A stretch of DNA of 64,000 bases from Aerococcus urinae (lineage in GTDB: Bacteria; Bacillota; Bacilli; Lactobacillales; Aerococcaceae). Location of the stretch: NCBI RefSeq assembly GCF_001543175.1, contig NZ_CP014161.1, forward strand, positions 682,001-746,000, written 5' to 3'. The notes beneath the pieces were generated by a model. It did no database searches. It was given only the letters and a program-made list of their open reading frames with translations, and was not told the DNA's origin. Position 1 is the stretch's first letter. Every line of letters begins with the position of its first letter. This document shows positions 1-6,686 of the stretch, piece by piece. Both the position numbers and the translations under genes were made by a program.

Positions 1-2
1 CA

Positions 3-296
3 CGGCTTGATGAACTATTCAAGCAATTAAAGGCCCCGCTTTTAGAAATTAAAAAATTAGCTGAACAATCACAGGAAATAACCAACCATGCTGACACCCT
101 TATCCATGCTTTAGTTTATGATATTGGCAGATTAGGCGCTTGGGGCAGTAATGCTTACTTAAAGGCTAAAGGGGAAAGCTGGCGAAAACCCTCAGAAAAT
201 TATTACCCTAGAAAATCAGCGGCATGGATCTTTGATAGCATTGAAGAACGTTGCAGCGATGAGCTAAAAGAGCTAGGGCTTGAAGCTGCTGAATAA
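3..296 (+). CDS. 3' part of an unrecognised gene in an accessory element
   Basis: An open frame runs from the window edge to a TAA at 294-296, giving 97 residues of a C-terminus; the start lies outside the window. The visible part is charged and probably helical (many K, E and L), with an aromatic stretch that includes AWIFDSIEERC near the end. I do not recognise the family. The phage scaffold-like gene begins 44 bases downstream on the same strand, so the two are probably in one operon. The reading frame is open throughout and amino-acid use is normal, so it is likely real. The function is unknown. Confidence 0.6.
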   Translation, partial: RLDELFKQLKAPLLEIKKLAEQSQEITNHADTLIHALVYDIGRLGAWGSNAYLKAKGESWRKPSENYYPRKSAAWIFDSIEERCSDELKELGLEAAE

Positions 297-340
297 GGAT
301 AACTTTTATTATAAGAAAAAGCAGGGAGTGAATAACAACC

Positions 341-823
341 ATGGACAGAGAATTTCTAAAACAATTTGGCCTAGATAAGGAGGCTATTGGTAAGATCCTA
401 GGGGAATATCATAATTCCTTGGATCAGATTAAGGAAGAATATAAAGTTCGTGCTGAGGAGGTTTCTGAGTTGGAAAAGCTCAAGGAAGCCAACAGCACCC
501 TTGAAGATACCATAGCCAAACAGGCCGAGGAACTTTCAACTTATGAGCAGGCACTAACTGAAAGCCAAGACCTCCTAAGCCAAGAGCAGGTCAATAGTAT
601 TAAGATTAAAACGCTAGCAGAGTATGGGCTTAACCCTAACATAGCTAAGTATGTTAAGGGATCAACAGGCGAGGAGATCGCAGAAGATGTTCAATTGCTG
701 AGAGATACCCTAGACAGCAGGCCACAGCCGGAAGCACCTATGAAGTCTTTAGAGCCTAGCCCCTATCAGGGTAACCCATGGGCTCAGATGGCTGACAGCC
801 TTATCGAAGCTTCATGGCGCTAA
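341..823 (+). CDS. Phage scaffold-like protein (gp20 type)
   Basis: This 160-residue protein begins with MDREFLKQFGLDKEAIGKI, which resembles the start of phage minor structural gp20/capsid scaffold proteins (REFLK-GL-x-x-E-x-I). It is followed by a long acidic coiled coil (about residues 25-90) and a Pro-rich tail. Scaffold proteins of this family line the inside of procapsids during head assembly. No capsid, portal or terminase gene is visible after it; the next 670 bases are non-coding. That suggests a prophage remnant or a phage satellite rather than an intact phage. A weak AGGGAG lies about 12 bases before the ATG. The family call rests on remembered N-terminal similarity and coiled-coil character only. 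Confidence 0.55.
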   Translation: MDREFLKQFGLDKEAIGKILGEYHNSLDQIKEEYKVRAEEVSELEKLKEANSTLEDTIAKQAEELSTYEQALTESQDLLSQEQVNSIKIKTLAEYGLNPNIAKYVKGSTGEEIAEDVQLLRDTLDSRPQPEAPMKSLEPSPYQGNPWAQMADSLIEASWR

Positions 824-991
824 AGTATTATTAACTGGTGGTAAGCATAATAAGAGAAGTATAGGTATGGGGCTGGTGGAACACCGCCCCTTTTCCTTTA
901 CCCCACTACCTTGAATAGCCTATAGGTCTGATAGTCTGCCTACCTGTTTGCCTCTATTACCTAGACCCAGTAGCCTACTATGATGGCTAGC

Positions 992-1060
992 TGATATAGA
1001 TAAAGATTGTTAGTTGGTATAGATAAGGATAACTAACTGATATAGGTTAGCTATTACATT
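992..1060. repeat. Three tandem 23-base imperfect repeats
   Basis: Units start at 992, 1015 and 1038. The first two share TATAGATAA followed by (A/G)GAT; the third keeps only TGATATAGG and then diverges. The 23-base spacing is about two helical turns, which would put bound proteins on one face of the DNA, as with iterons. No matching initiator is visible. Confidence 0.5.
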
Positions 1061-1383
1061 CACAGCAAAGCATAAAGCTATTGACTGATAGGCGGACGAT
1101 TAGGAAAGTAATAGATAAGTAAGTGCTGCTGCTAATATTAATAACTATGATCGATTAATCTAATCAATGATCACTTGGAACACTGATAAAGATTTAGATA
1201 TAATAAAGTAAATAGTTGTTCAGTCTAATTAAGAGTTGAACCGCAGCGAGGTCAATGCGTGAACCTATGCTAGCTAAGCTTCAAGGTAAAGTAATAATTA
1301 AAATAAAAAAGATAAAAAATAAATTATTTTTTTATTTATTAATAAGTGATAACTTTAGAAATATTTTTTATAAAATTCTATGA

Positions 1384-1446
1384 GCGGCTGACTCAGTAGG
1401 TGGGGGGATACCTCCCCCACCCCATGGCCGGCCGGACTTCAGCCGT
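1384..1446. repeat. Nested GC-rich palindrome
   Basis: The outer stem is CGGCTGA (1385-1391) with TCAGCCG (1439-1445). Inside is a perfect 8-bp hairpin, GGTGGGGG (1399-1406) with CCCCCACC (1414-1421), and next to it a GGCCGGCC palindrome (1427-1434). There is no T-run after it, so it is not a simple terminator. It sits at the edge of an AT-rich tract. Confidence 0.55.
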
Positions 1447-1497
1447 CTATTGCACATATTTTTTCATGAAAAGGAATGAAAGCAAGGAGTTGATCAC

Positions 1498-1560
1498 ATG
1501 GACAATCGAGGGATGGACTACCTCAAGAGTAAATTAGCCATATTTAGTGCAGGCGCATGA
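1498..1560 (+). CDS. 20-residue leader or small peptide
   Basis: A short ORF starts with ATG at 1498, seven bases after a strong AAGGAG, and encodes a 20-residue peptide that begins MDNRGMDYLK and ends FSAGA. Its stop overlaps a downstream ATG in the arrangement ATGA (1557-1560), the usual sign of translational coupling. It is the first ORF of a cassette that runs to the terminator at 2174. It may be a genuine small protein, a leader peptide, or the N-terminal stub of a decayed gene; the sequence alone does not decide. No function is assigned. Confidence 0.4.
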   Translation: MDNRGMDYLKSKLAIFSAGA

Positions 1561-1580
1561 CGTTGAAAGGATTGGTTAAT

Positions 1581-1775
1581 ATGGGAAACTTCTCAAGCCC
1601 AACAGAATATTATTATTGCCCTGACTATAAGAAATACGTGAAGCGAGAAGGCGGAATGTTTTTTTGTATTGAAAAAGGTGTAGAAAGGTTTAATGATTTT
1701 TATTCTCAAATTGATTTAGGAGAGATCTATACCGAAGATATTTCTAAGGAGAAATATTATGATCAGCTATATTAA
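1581..1775 (+). CDS. Small hypothetical protein upstream of HD hydrolase
   Basis: The open frame starts at 1557, but the better start is the ATG at 1581, which has AAAGGA about nine bases upstream; from there the protein is 64 residues. It is rich in Tyr, Lys and acidic residues and has two cysteines (YYYC and MFFC) about 17 residues apart, which could be a partial metal site. I do not recognise the family. The 3' end overlaps the next gene by 17 bases, so the two are transcribed and probably translated together. The close linkage to an HD hydrolase suggests a partner or regulatory subunit, but this is inference. Confidence 0.5.
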   Translation: MGNFSSPTEYYYCPDYKKYVKREGGMFFCIEKGVERFNDFYSQIDLGEIYTEDISKEKYYDQLY

Positions 1776-2175
1776 AGCGCTTATTATTGCCGCTGTTGCT
1801 CATTGGGGACAAAAAGACAAGGGCGGTCACCTTTATTTTTTTCACCCATTTAGAGTATCTAGGGGAGTTAAAAATCCACGAGTCAAAATTGTGGCCTTGC
1901 TTCACGATGTTTTAGAAGACAGCGGGCGCTTTAATCTTTCAGACTTTAATTTCCTTGACGACGAGCAAAAAGAAGCGCTATGTTTATTAACTCATAATAA
2001 GGCAGTAGATTACTTTGATTATATTAAACAAATTAAGGAAAATAAGATTGCTAGGGAAGTGAAGCTTTCTGATCTAAAAGATAACATGAATTTGACAAGG
2101 CTATCCGAAGTGACCGATCAGGATATAAAGCGATACAAAAAATACCAAAAAGCTAAAACTTATCTAGCTAGTTAA
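1759..2175 (+). CDS. Small HD-domain hydrolase, (p)ppGpp-hydrolase-like
   Basis: This 138-residue protein has the signature of RelA/SpoT-type HD hydrolases and the small alarmone hydrolases (MESH1-like). The series is AHWGQKDKGG (residues 14-23), FHP (28-30), LLHDVLED (47-54) and KLSDLKDNM (102-110). Residues H29, H49, D50 and D105 would bind the metal. Family members remove pyrophosphate from (p)ppGpp or related nucleotides; the substrate here is not proven. AAGGAG lies eight bases before the ATG, and a strong terminator follows at once. There is no synthetase domain or synthetase gene nearby. Its place in a mobile element, behind two tiny ORFs, suggests a role in host physiology or phage conflict. 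Confidence 0.75.
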   Translation: MISYIKALIIAAVAHWGQKDKGGHLYFFHPFRVSRGVKNPRVKIVALLHDVLEDSGRFNLSDFNFLDDEQKEALCLLTHNKAVDYFDYIKQIKENKIAREVKLSDLKDNMNLTRLSEVTDQDIKRYKKYQKAKTYLAS

Positions 2176-2204
2176 CCACCGCAAATGTGAACGGTGGTTT
2201 TTTT
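2174..2204 (+). terminator. Terminator of the HD-hydrolase cassette
   Basis: A perfect 8-bp stem, AACCACCG (2174-2181) with CGGTGGTT (2192-2199), is followed by a T-run. It overlaps the stop codon of the hydrolase gene. Confidence 0.85.
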
Positions 2205-2211
2205 ACGTCAA

Positions 2212-2290
2212 TAATCGTGTGCAAATCGTGCGAAAATAGCTAAAAAGGCTGATATATCAATATTTAATCGTGAGTAAATCGTGCGAAATT
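2212..2290. repeat. Direct repeats with core AAATCGTGCGAAA
   Basis: Two copies of ATCGTG-N-G-N-AAATCGTGCGAAA lie at about 2213-2235 and 2269-2290, 56 bases apart. Each copy itself holds ATCGTG twice. Such repeats near an integration site could be arm-type integrase or excisionase sites. They could also be operator sites for the toxin-antitoxin operon that begins 90 bases downstream. Confidence 0.45.
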
Positions 2291-2378
2291 GATAGTGTAG
2301 ACGGCTTTATCAAACCTAAAATGCTAACATCGGGATAACATTGGTGTATAATAATAGTGATAAAGGGAGGTTATTTAT

Positions 2379-2630
2379 ATGGCTAGAATCAATATTAGAG
2401 TTGATGATGATTTAAAAGAGCAAGCTAAAGCAACTTTTGAAGATATGGGGCTTGATCTGACAACAGCAATCACTTTATTTATTAAGTATTCCGTGAATAG
2501 TGGTGAATTACCATTCAAACCAGCAACAAAGAAGCAAATTGAGAACAGACAAGCAAGGGCCGAAGCCGAAAGTGACCAACTAAAAACTTATGATAATGTC
2601 GATGATTTACTAGAGGCATTAAATGAATAA
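2379..2630 (+). CDS. dinJ: RelB/DinJ-family antitoxin
   Basis: This 83-residue protein has an N-terminal ribbon-helix-helix DNA-binding region (ARINIRVDDDLKEQA, then a helix with TTAITLFIKYSV), typical of RelB/DinJ antitoxins. Its acidic C-terminus (YDNVDDLLEALNE) is the part that normally wraps around and neutralises the toxin. GGGAGG precedes the ATG. The toxin gene starts eight bases before this gene ends, the usual antitoxin-first overlapping arrangement. Family members repress their own promoter; a TATAAT box at 2347-2352 lies just upstream. The module probably helps to keep the element in the chromosome. Confidence 0.88.
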   Translation: MARINIRVDDDLKEQAKATFEDMGLDLTTAITLFIKYSVNSGELPFKPATKKQIENRQARAEAESDQLKTYDNVDDLLEALNE

Positions 2631-2895
2631 AATTAGATTTACTAGTGCTTTCAAGCGGGATTATAAACGTTACAAGAAAAAGCACTATCCCATGACTAAA
2701 ATTGATAAGGCTATATGCTTGATAGCTAGTGAAGAAATAGACATCTTAATTAATCAGTATAGGCTTCATAATCTAAAGGGAGAATGGCAAGGATATAAAG
2801 AACTTCATGTTGATGGGGATACGCTAATTATTTATATTGATCAAAAAGGGATAGTAACCTTAACTAGGTTAGGAACACATGACCAACTTTTTTAG
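2623..2895 (+). CDS. yafQ: YafQ-family mRNA interferase toxin
   Basis: This 90-residue RelE/YafQ-fold protein begins IRFTSAFKRDYKRYKKK, the normal basic start of the family. The catalytic region is well kept: HNLKGEWQGYKELHVDGD supplies histidines and acidic residues, and the C-terminal LTRLGTHDQLF matches the conserved (R)LGTHS-LF end of YafQ. YafQ toxins enter the ribosome A site and cut mRNA within the codon. The length is normal and no key residue is obviously lost, so the toxin is probably active. It overlaps the antitoxin gene by eight bases and is followed by a terminator-like hairpin. Confidence 0.88.
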   Translation: MNKIRFTSAFKRDYKRYKKKHYPMTKIDKAICLIASEEIDILINQYRLHNLKGEWQGYKELHVDGDTLIIYIDQKGIVTLTRLGTHDQLF

Positions 2896-2925
2896 GCTAG
2901 CATTTTAAAGCTAGTCTTTTCTTTT
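2894..2925 (+). terminator. Terminator of the dinJ-yafQ operon
   Basis: The stem is AGGCTAGC (2894-2901) with GCTAGTCT (2910-2917), including one G-U pair, followed by a T-rich tract. Confidence 0.6.
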
Positions 2926-3040
2926 GCTCAAAACATACTCTCAGACTTAAATATAGACCCCTACAGGCGTTTTTAGCCTTAGGAGGTATAAATATATCTT
3001 AGGATTATTAAATCAAACCAGCGGTTAATAAAAGGCAAAT

Positions 3041-3066
3041 AAAAAAGCCCTTAAATTAAGAGCTTT
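3041..3066 (-). terminator. Leftward terminator downstream of tRNA-Ser
   Basis: Read leftward, a 9-bp stem (AAAGCTCTT with AAGGGCTTT) is followed by TTTATTT. It would stop transcripts that come from the tRNA-Ser gene into the element. It could also be left over from the original tRNA downstream region. Confidence 0.55.
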
Positions 3067-3098
3067 GACTTGCTAATTCAGCTATAGGGATAGTGAGA

Positions 3099-3123
3099 AT
3101 TTTGCGCAATATTTTGCGAATAT
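3099..3123. repeat. Tandem ATTTTGCGNAAT repeats next to the integration site
   Basis: Copies start at 3099 and 3111, followed by AGTCGCAATATT. They lie about 100 bases from the tRNA-Ser 3' end, where arm-type integrase sites of a tRNA-integrated element would be expected. The interpretation is inference. Confidence 0.35.
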
Positions 3124-3223
3124 AGTCGCAATATTAGGCGTCTTCATCTGTTATCAACTTTTTTAAAATCCTTGTTATATCAACGTTTTTGACACCTTTT
3201 GATAATTTAAAAAAAGTCATTTA

Positions 3224-3311
3224 CGGAGAAGGTGGGATTCGAACCCACGTGCCGGTTTCCCGACAACTTGATTTCGAGTCAAGCGCGTTACGGCCTCTTC
3301 GCTACTTCTCC
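3224..3311 (-). tRNA. tRNA-Ser (CGA)
   Basis: Read leftward, the acceptor GGAGAAG (3311-3305) pairs with CTTCTCC (3231-3225), with discriminator G at 3224. The anticodon loop CTCGAAA gives CGA. A long variable arm is present, as expected for serine. CCA is not encoded (TAA follows). Its 3' end faces the accessory region and is the probable attachment site. Confidence 0.93.
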
Positions 3312-3342
3312 CAGCTAAACGAAGTTAGCAACAAAGTATATC

Positions 3343-3969
3343 TTATAACGTTTTGTCCGATTTTGCAAATAAATTTTCACCAGACACGGACATCTCCCGA
3401 TAAGGCTTCATATTTTCTATAAAGGTGAAGGTGTTGAAATCGTAAACAAAGTGAAAGATTTCGCAGTTGCCGATACCAGCAACCGGGTCAGGGAGGAAAT
3501 CTTTTACAAATTGGTAGATAACAGCCCCATGAGCGACCGCTAAGACTTGCTGGCTATCCTCTCTAGTCATGATGGCTTGGAGGCTATGGTTAATGCGTTG
3601 ACAGACTTCGCTAGCTCTCTCACCACCATATTGACAATAGTAATCATCCGTTTTGGGTGCTGAGAGAGGTTTAGGCATGAGGTCGCGAGATTGCCCTTCT
3701 AGTGAACCAAAGCCCCATTCCTTTAAACCAGTGACTGTTTCTGTGGGCATGGGATTGGGGCTGCTATATTTTAGCGTTTCTCTGGCCCGGTCAAGTGGTG
3801 AGCTGTAGCCATGGGTAAAAGTGATTTCTCGTTCCCTTAGCATATCTCTAGCCAGCTCGGCTTGTCGGATACCTTTTTCAGTTAAAGGGGAATCACACCA
3901 GCCCTGTACTCTGTTCTCCAAATTGAATTCCGTTTCCCCGTGGCGCATGAGATATAAATGCTTTAACAT
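3343..3969 (-). CDS. Histidine phosphatase family protein (phosphoglycerate mutase-like)
   Basis: This 208-residue protein belongs to the histidine phosphatase superfamily. It has the phospho-acceptor LMRHGET near the N-terminus (His10), SSPLDRARET in the next conserved block, an EWGFGSLEGQ segment and the second catalytic histidine in AVAHGAVI. Members are phosphatases of small metabolites or cofactor-dependent mutases; the substrate cannot be told from sequence. GAAAGGA precedes the ATG. A leftward promoter with 17-base spacing and an extended -10 lies at 3999-4027. The gene is divergent from mutS, and tRNA-Ser follows 31 bases after it. Confidence 0.88.
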   Translation of the reverse strand: MLKHLYLMRHGETEFNLENRVQGWCDSPLTEKGIRQAELARDMLREREITFTHGYSSPLDRARETLKYSSPNPMPTETVTGLKEWGFGSLEGQSRDLMPKPLSAPKTDDYYCQYGGERASEVCQRINHSLQAIMTREDSQQVLAVAHGAVIYQFVKDFLPDPVAGIGNCEIFHFVYDFNTFTFIENMKPYREMSVSGENLFAKSDKTL

Positions 3970-3998
3970 AATTCATTCCTTTCTCTTTTTTAGCTTTT

Positions 3999-4027
3999 AT
4001 TCTATCACGAATTATTAAAGCTGTGAA
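3999..4027 (-). promoter_or_regulatory. Promoter of the histidine phosphatase gene
   Basis: Read leftward, TTCACA (4027-4022), a 17-base spacer and TAGAAT (4004-3999) with an upstream TGA make a good extended -10 promoter. Confidence 0.65.
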
Positions 4028-4096
4028 TTTCACCCTTTGCTTTTCTATGTTAGAATAGATAAGATTGTAAAAAGTTAAGATTAAAGGATGTAAACA

Positions 4097-6685
4097 ATGG
4101 CGAAGAAAAAAACACCAATGATGGAGCAATACTATCAGATCAAAGATCAATATCCCGATGCCTTTTTATTTTTTAGGCTGGGCGATTTTTATGAAATGTT
4201 TGATGATGACGCCAAAAAAGCGGCACAGATATTAGAAATAACCCTAACGAGTCGAAATCGGAATGCGGATGATCCCATTCCCATGTGTGGTGTTCCCTAT
4301 CATTCAGCGGATGAGTATGTGAAAACCCTAGTCAACCAAGGCTATAAGGTCGCTATCGCTGAACAAATGGAAGATCCTAAGCAAGCTAAGGGTATGGTAG
4401 ACCGGCAAGTGATCAAGGTGATTACTCCGGGGACTTATTACAATTCTAGCGATAAGGAAAATGTCTTTATTTGTGCGATTATACATCAAGAAGGCGCCTA
4501 TGCTTTAGCTTATACTGATATTTCAACAGGCGAGTTGAAAGTGACCCATATGGATTCATTTGAAATGCTGTTAACAGAATTCTCACAAATTCAAGCCAAG
4601 GAAGTTGTCTTTTACCATGAACTTCGTGAAAAAGACTTGGCCCAACTCGAGCAGCTCTTTCCTTTCACCTCTTCCTATATTAATCAGAAAACCCTCGATC
4701 AATTACCGGAAACTGCCTTTGAAAAAATTACTCAAAATATTAAGCATGGTATTGAGCTTAAGGCTCTGCATATTTTGATGGCCTATGTTTATAGTACCCA
4801 GTTTCGTATGGTTAACCACTGGCGCCAAGCGGAGTCCTATGAGTTAGATTATTACTTGCATATGGACTATTTTGCTAAACGCAATTTAGAATTAACCGAA
4901 TCGATTCGAACTCAGAAATGTTCAGGAAGTTTACTGCATTTTCTCGATGAGACTAAAACCGCCATGGGCGGACGTTTGCTAAGACAGTGGCTGGACCGGC
5001 CTCTTATTATCCAAGCAACGATTGAAGAGCGCTTAGACCAAGTAGAGTCCTTGATCGACGCCTTCTTTGAACGGCGCAATATCCAAGAAAATCTCTCTGG
5101 GGTCTACGATTTAGAGCGCTTAGTGGCTAAGATCTCAATGGGGCAGGTCAATGCCCGCGAGCTCCTGCAATTGATGAATTCCTTGAAAAAGGTTCCCCAA
5201 GTCTCTGAAAATTTACAGTCTATCCAAGACAATCAAAGTGACAGCCAAGAGACTGGCGTTTGGACCAAGCTTCTTAACAGCCTGGCAGCCCTACCAGAAG
5301 TGGTTGAAACCATCGAAAGCGCTATTGATCCGGAAGCGAATATATCGATTACTGAAGGTGGCATTATTAGGGATGGCTTTAGTGACCAGCTGGATGACTA
5401 CCGTCAGGCCATTCGCCACGGGTCAGAATGGATTGCTAACCTGCAAGCCAAGGAGCGTGAAGCGACCGGGATTAAATCTTTAAAAATTGGCTATAATAAG
5501 GTTTTTGGTTATTATATCGAGGTAACCAAGGCCAACCTCCATCTTTTACCAGAAGGTCGGTATGAGAGAAAGCAAACCCTAACTAATGCGGAACGCTTCA
5601 TTACCCCAGAATTAAAAGAGATGGAATATCGGATCTTGGAAGCTCAGGAAAAATCAGTTGACTTGGAGTACGAGCTGTTCCTTGGGGTGAGAGAAAAGGT
5701 AAAAGTCTACCAAAAAGACCTACAAGCCATCGCCCAGGCTATTGCCCAGGTGGACGTGATTCAGTCCCTAGCGGAAATTAGCGAACAAAACCAGTATGTG
5801 CGTCCTCATTTTAGTGGAGAAGACCGGGCCTTATTGATTAAAGATTCCCGCCACCCAGTGGTTGAAGAAACTTTAGGACGTGACGATTTTGTCCCTAATG
5901 ACATCATCATGGATAAGGACACTTCCATTCTATTAATTACCGGACCTAATATGTCAGGAAAATCCACTTACATGCGCCAGCTGGGCCTCACCGTGATCAT
6001 GGCCCAAATGGGAAGTTTTGTACCCGCTAGTCAAGCGACCCTGCCTATTTTTGACCAGATCTTTACCCGGATTGGGGCAACCGATGACTTGCAAGCGGGG
6101 CAAAGTACCTTTATGGTCGAAATGATGGAAGCTAACCAGGCTATTCAACATGCGACTGACCGGTCCTTGTTACTCTTTGACGAGATTGGTCGGGGAACTT
6201 CGACTTATGATGGCATTGCTTTAGCCCAAGCTATTTTAGAGTATTTACACGACCATCTTAAGGCGAAGGTGCTCTTTTCAACCCATTACCATGAACTGAC
6301 TGATCTGGATAATCACTTGCCAGCTCTTAAGAATATTCACGTCGGAGCCATTGAAAAAGATGGGGAAGTGGTCTTTCTTCACAAGGTTTATGATGGCCCG
6401 GCCGATAAGAGTTATGGGATTCATGTTGCTAAGCTGGCTGGCTTACCTAAGAGCTTATTAACCAATGCAGCTAATATTTTATCTGACTTGGAGAGTGAAG
6501 CCGCTAAAGGGGCTGAGCCTAAGCAGCTTAATCTCTTCACTGACCAAGAAAATTTCAATCAAAAAACAGCGAGTGAAGATTATGTCTTAGACCAGCTAGA
6601 TGCTGTCGATATTAATCATTTATCACCTATTGAAGCCTTAGAATTATTGAACCAATTACAAAGGAAACTAAGCGAGGAGGACTAG
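4097..6685 (+). CDS. mutS: DNA mismatch repair protein MutS
   Basis: MutS recognises mispaired bases and starts mismatch repair with MutL. The 862-residue length is normal. The mismatch-contacting Phe-X-Glu is present as FYE (residues 31-33). The ATPase domain has the Walker A GPNMSGKSTYMRQ (about residues 615-627), a Walker B in LLFDEIGRGTSTYDG and the STHYHEL motif. A short C-terminal region would carry clamp or dimer contacts. An extended -10 box (TGT-TAGAAT, 4048-4056) lies upstream. mutL starts one base after the mutS stop, so the two are co-transcribed. A complete and probably functional gene. Confidence 0.97.
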   Translation: MAKKKTPMMEQYYQIKDQYPDAFLFFRLGDFYEMFDDDAKKAAQILEITLTSRNRNADDPIPMCGVPYHSADEYVKTLVNQGYKVAIAEQMEDPKQAKGMVDRQVIKVITPGTYYNSSDKENVFICAIIHQEGAYALAYTDISTGELKVTHMDSFEMLLTEFSQIQAKEVVFYHELREKDLAQLEQLFPFTSSYINQKTLDQLPETAFEKITQNIKHGIELKALHILMAYVYSTQFRMVNHWRQAESYELDYYLHMDYFAKRNLELTESIRTQKCSGSLLHFLDETKTAMGGRLLRQWLDRPLIIQATIEERLDQVESLIDAFFERRNIQENLSGVYDLERLVAKISMGQVNARELLQLMNSLKKVPQVSENLQSIQDNQSDSQETGVWTKLLNSLAALPEVVETIESAIDPEANISITEGGIIRDGFSDQLDDYRQAIRHGSEWIANLQAKEREATGIKSLKIGYNKVFGYYIEVTKANLHLLPEGRYERKQTLTNAERFITPELKEMEYRILEAQEKSVDLEYELFLGVREKVKVYQKDLQAIAQAIAQVDVIQSLAEISEQNQYVRPHFSGEDRALLIKDSRHPVVEETLGRDDFVPNDIIMDKDTSILLITGPNMSGKSTYMRQLGLTVIMAQMGSFVPASQATLPIFDQIFTRIGATDDLQAGQSTFMVEMMEANQAIQHATDRSLLLFDEIGRGTSTYDGIALAQAILEYLHDHLKAKVLFSTHYHELTDLDNHLPALKNIHVGAIEKDGEVVFLHKVYDGPADKSYGIHVAKLAGLPKSLLTNAANILSDLESEAAKGAEPKQLNLFTDQENFNQKTASEDYVLDQLDAVDINHLSPIEALELLNQLQRKLSEED

Positions 6686-6686
6686 G

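Larger units (their letters stand above)
824..1497. other. Non-coding stretch with repeats, AT-rich tract and GC hairpin
   Basis: I see no convincing gene in these 674 bases. The stretch contains roughly 23-base repeats at 992-1060, a very AT-rich tract at about 1296-1380 and a nested GC-rich palindrome at 1384-1446. The combination resembles replication or transfer origins of small elements, but no initiator gene is visible, so this remains inference. Confidence 0.4.

Noticed and set aside
992-1060. CRISPR array
   Set aside because: The units are tandem without spacers, imperfect and only three in number, and no cas gene is near. No CRISPR-like array was seen elsewhere in the window.
3189-3422. 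77-residue ORF across the tRNA-Ser region
   Set aside because: It covers a complete tRNA gene on the other strand and the end of the histidine phosphatase gene.
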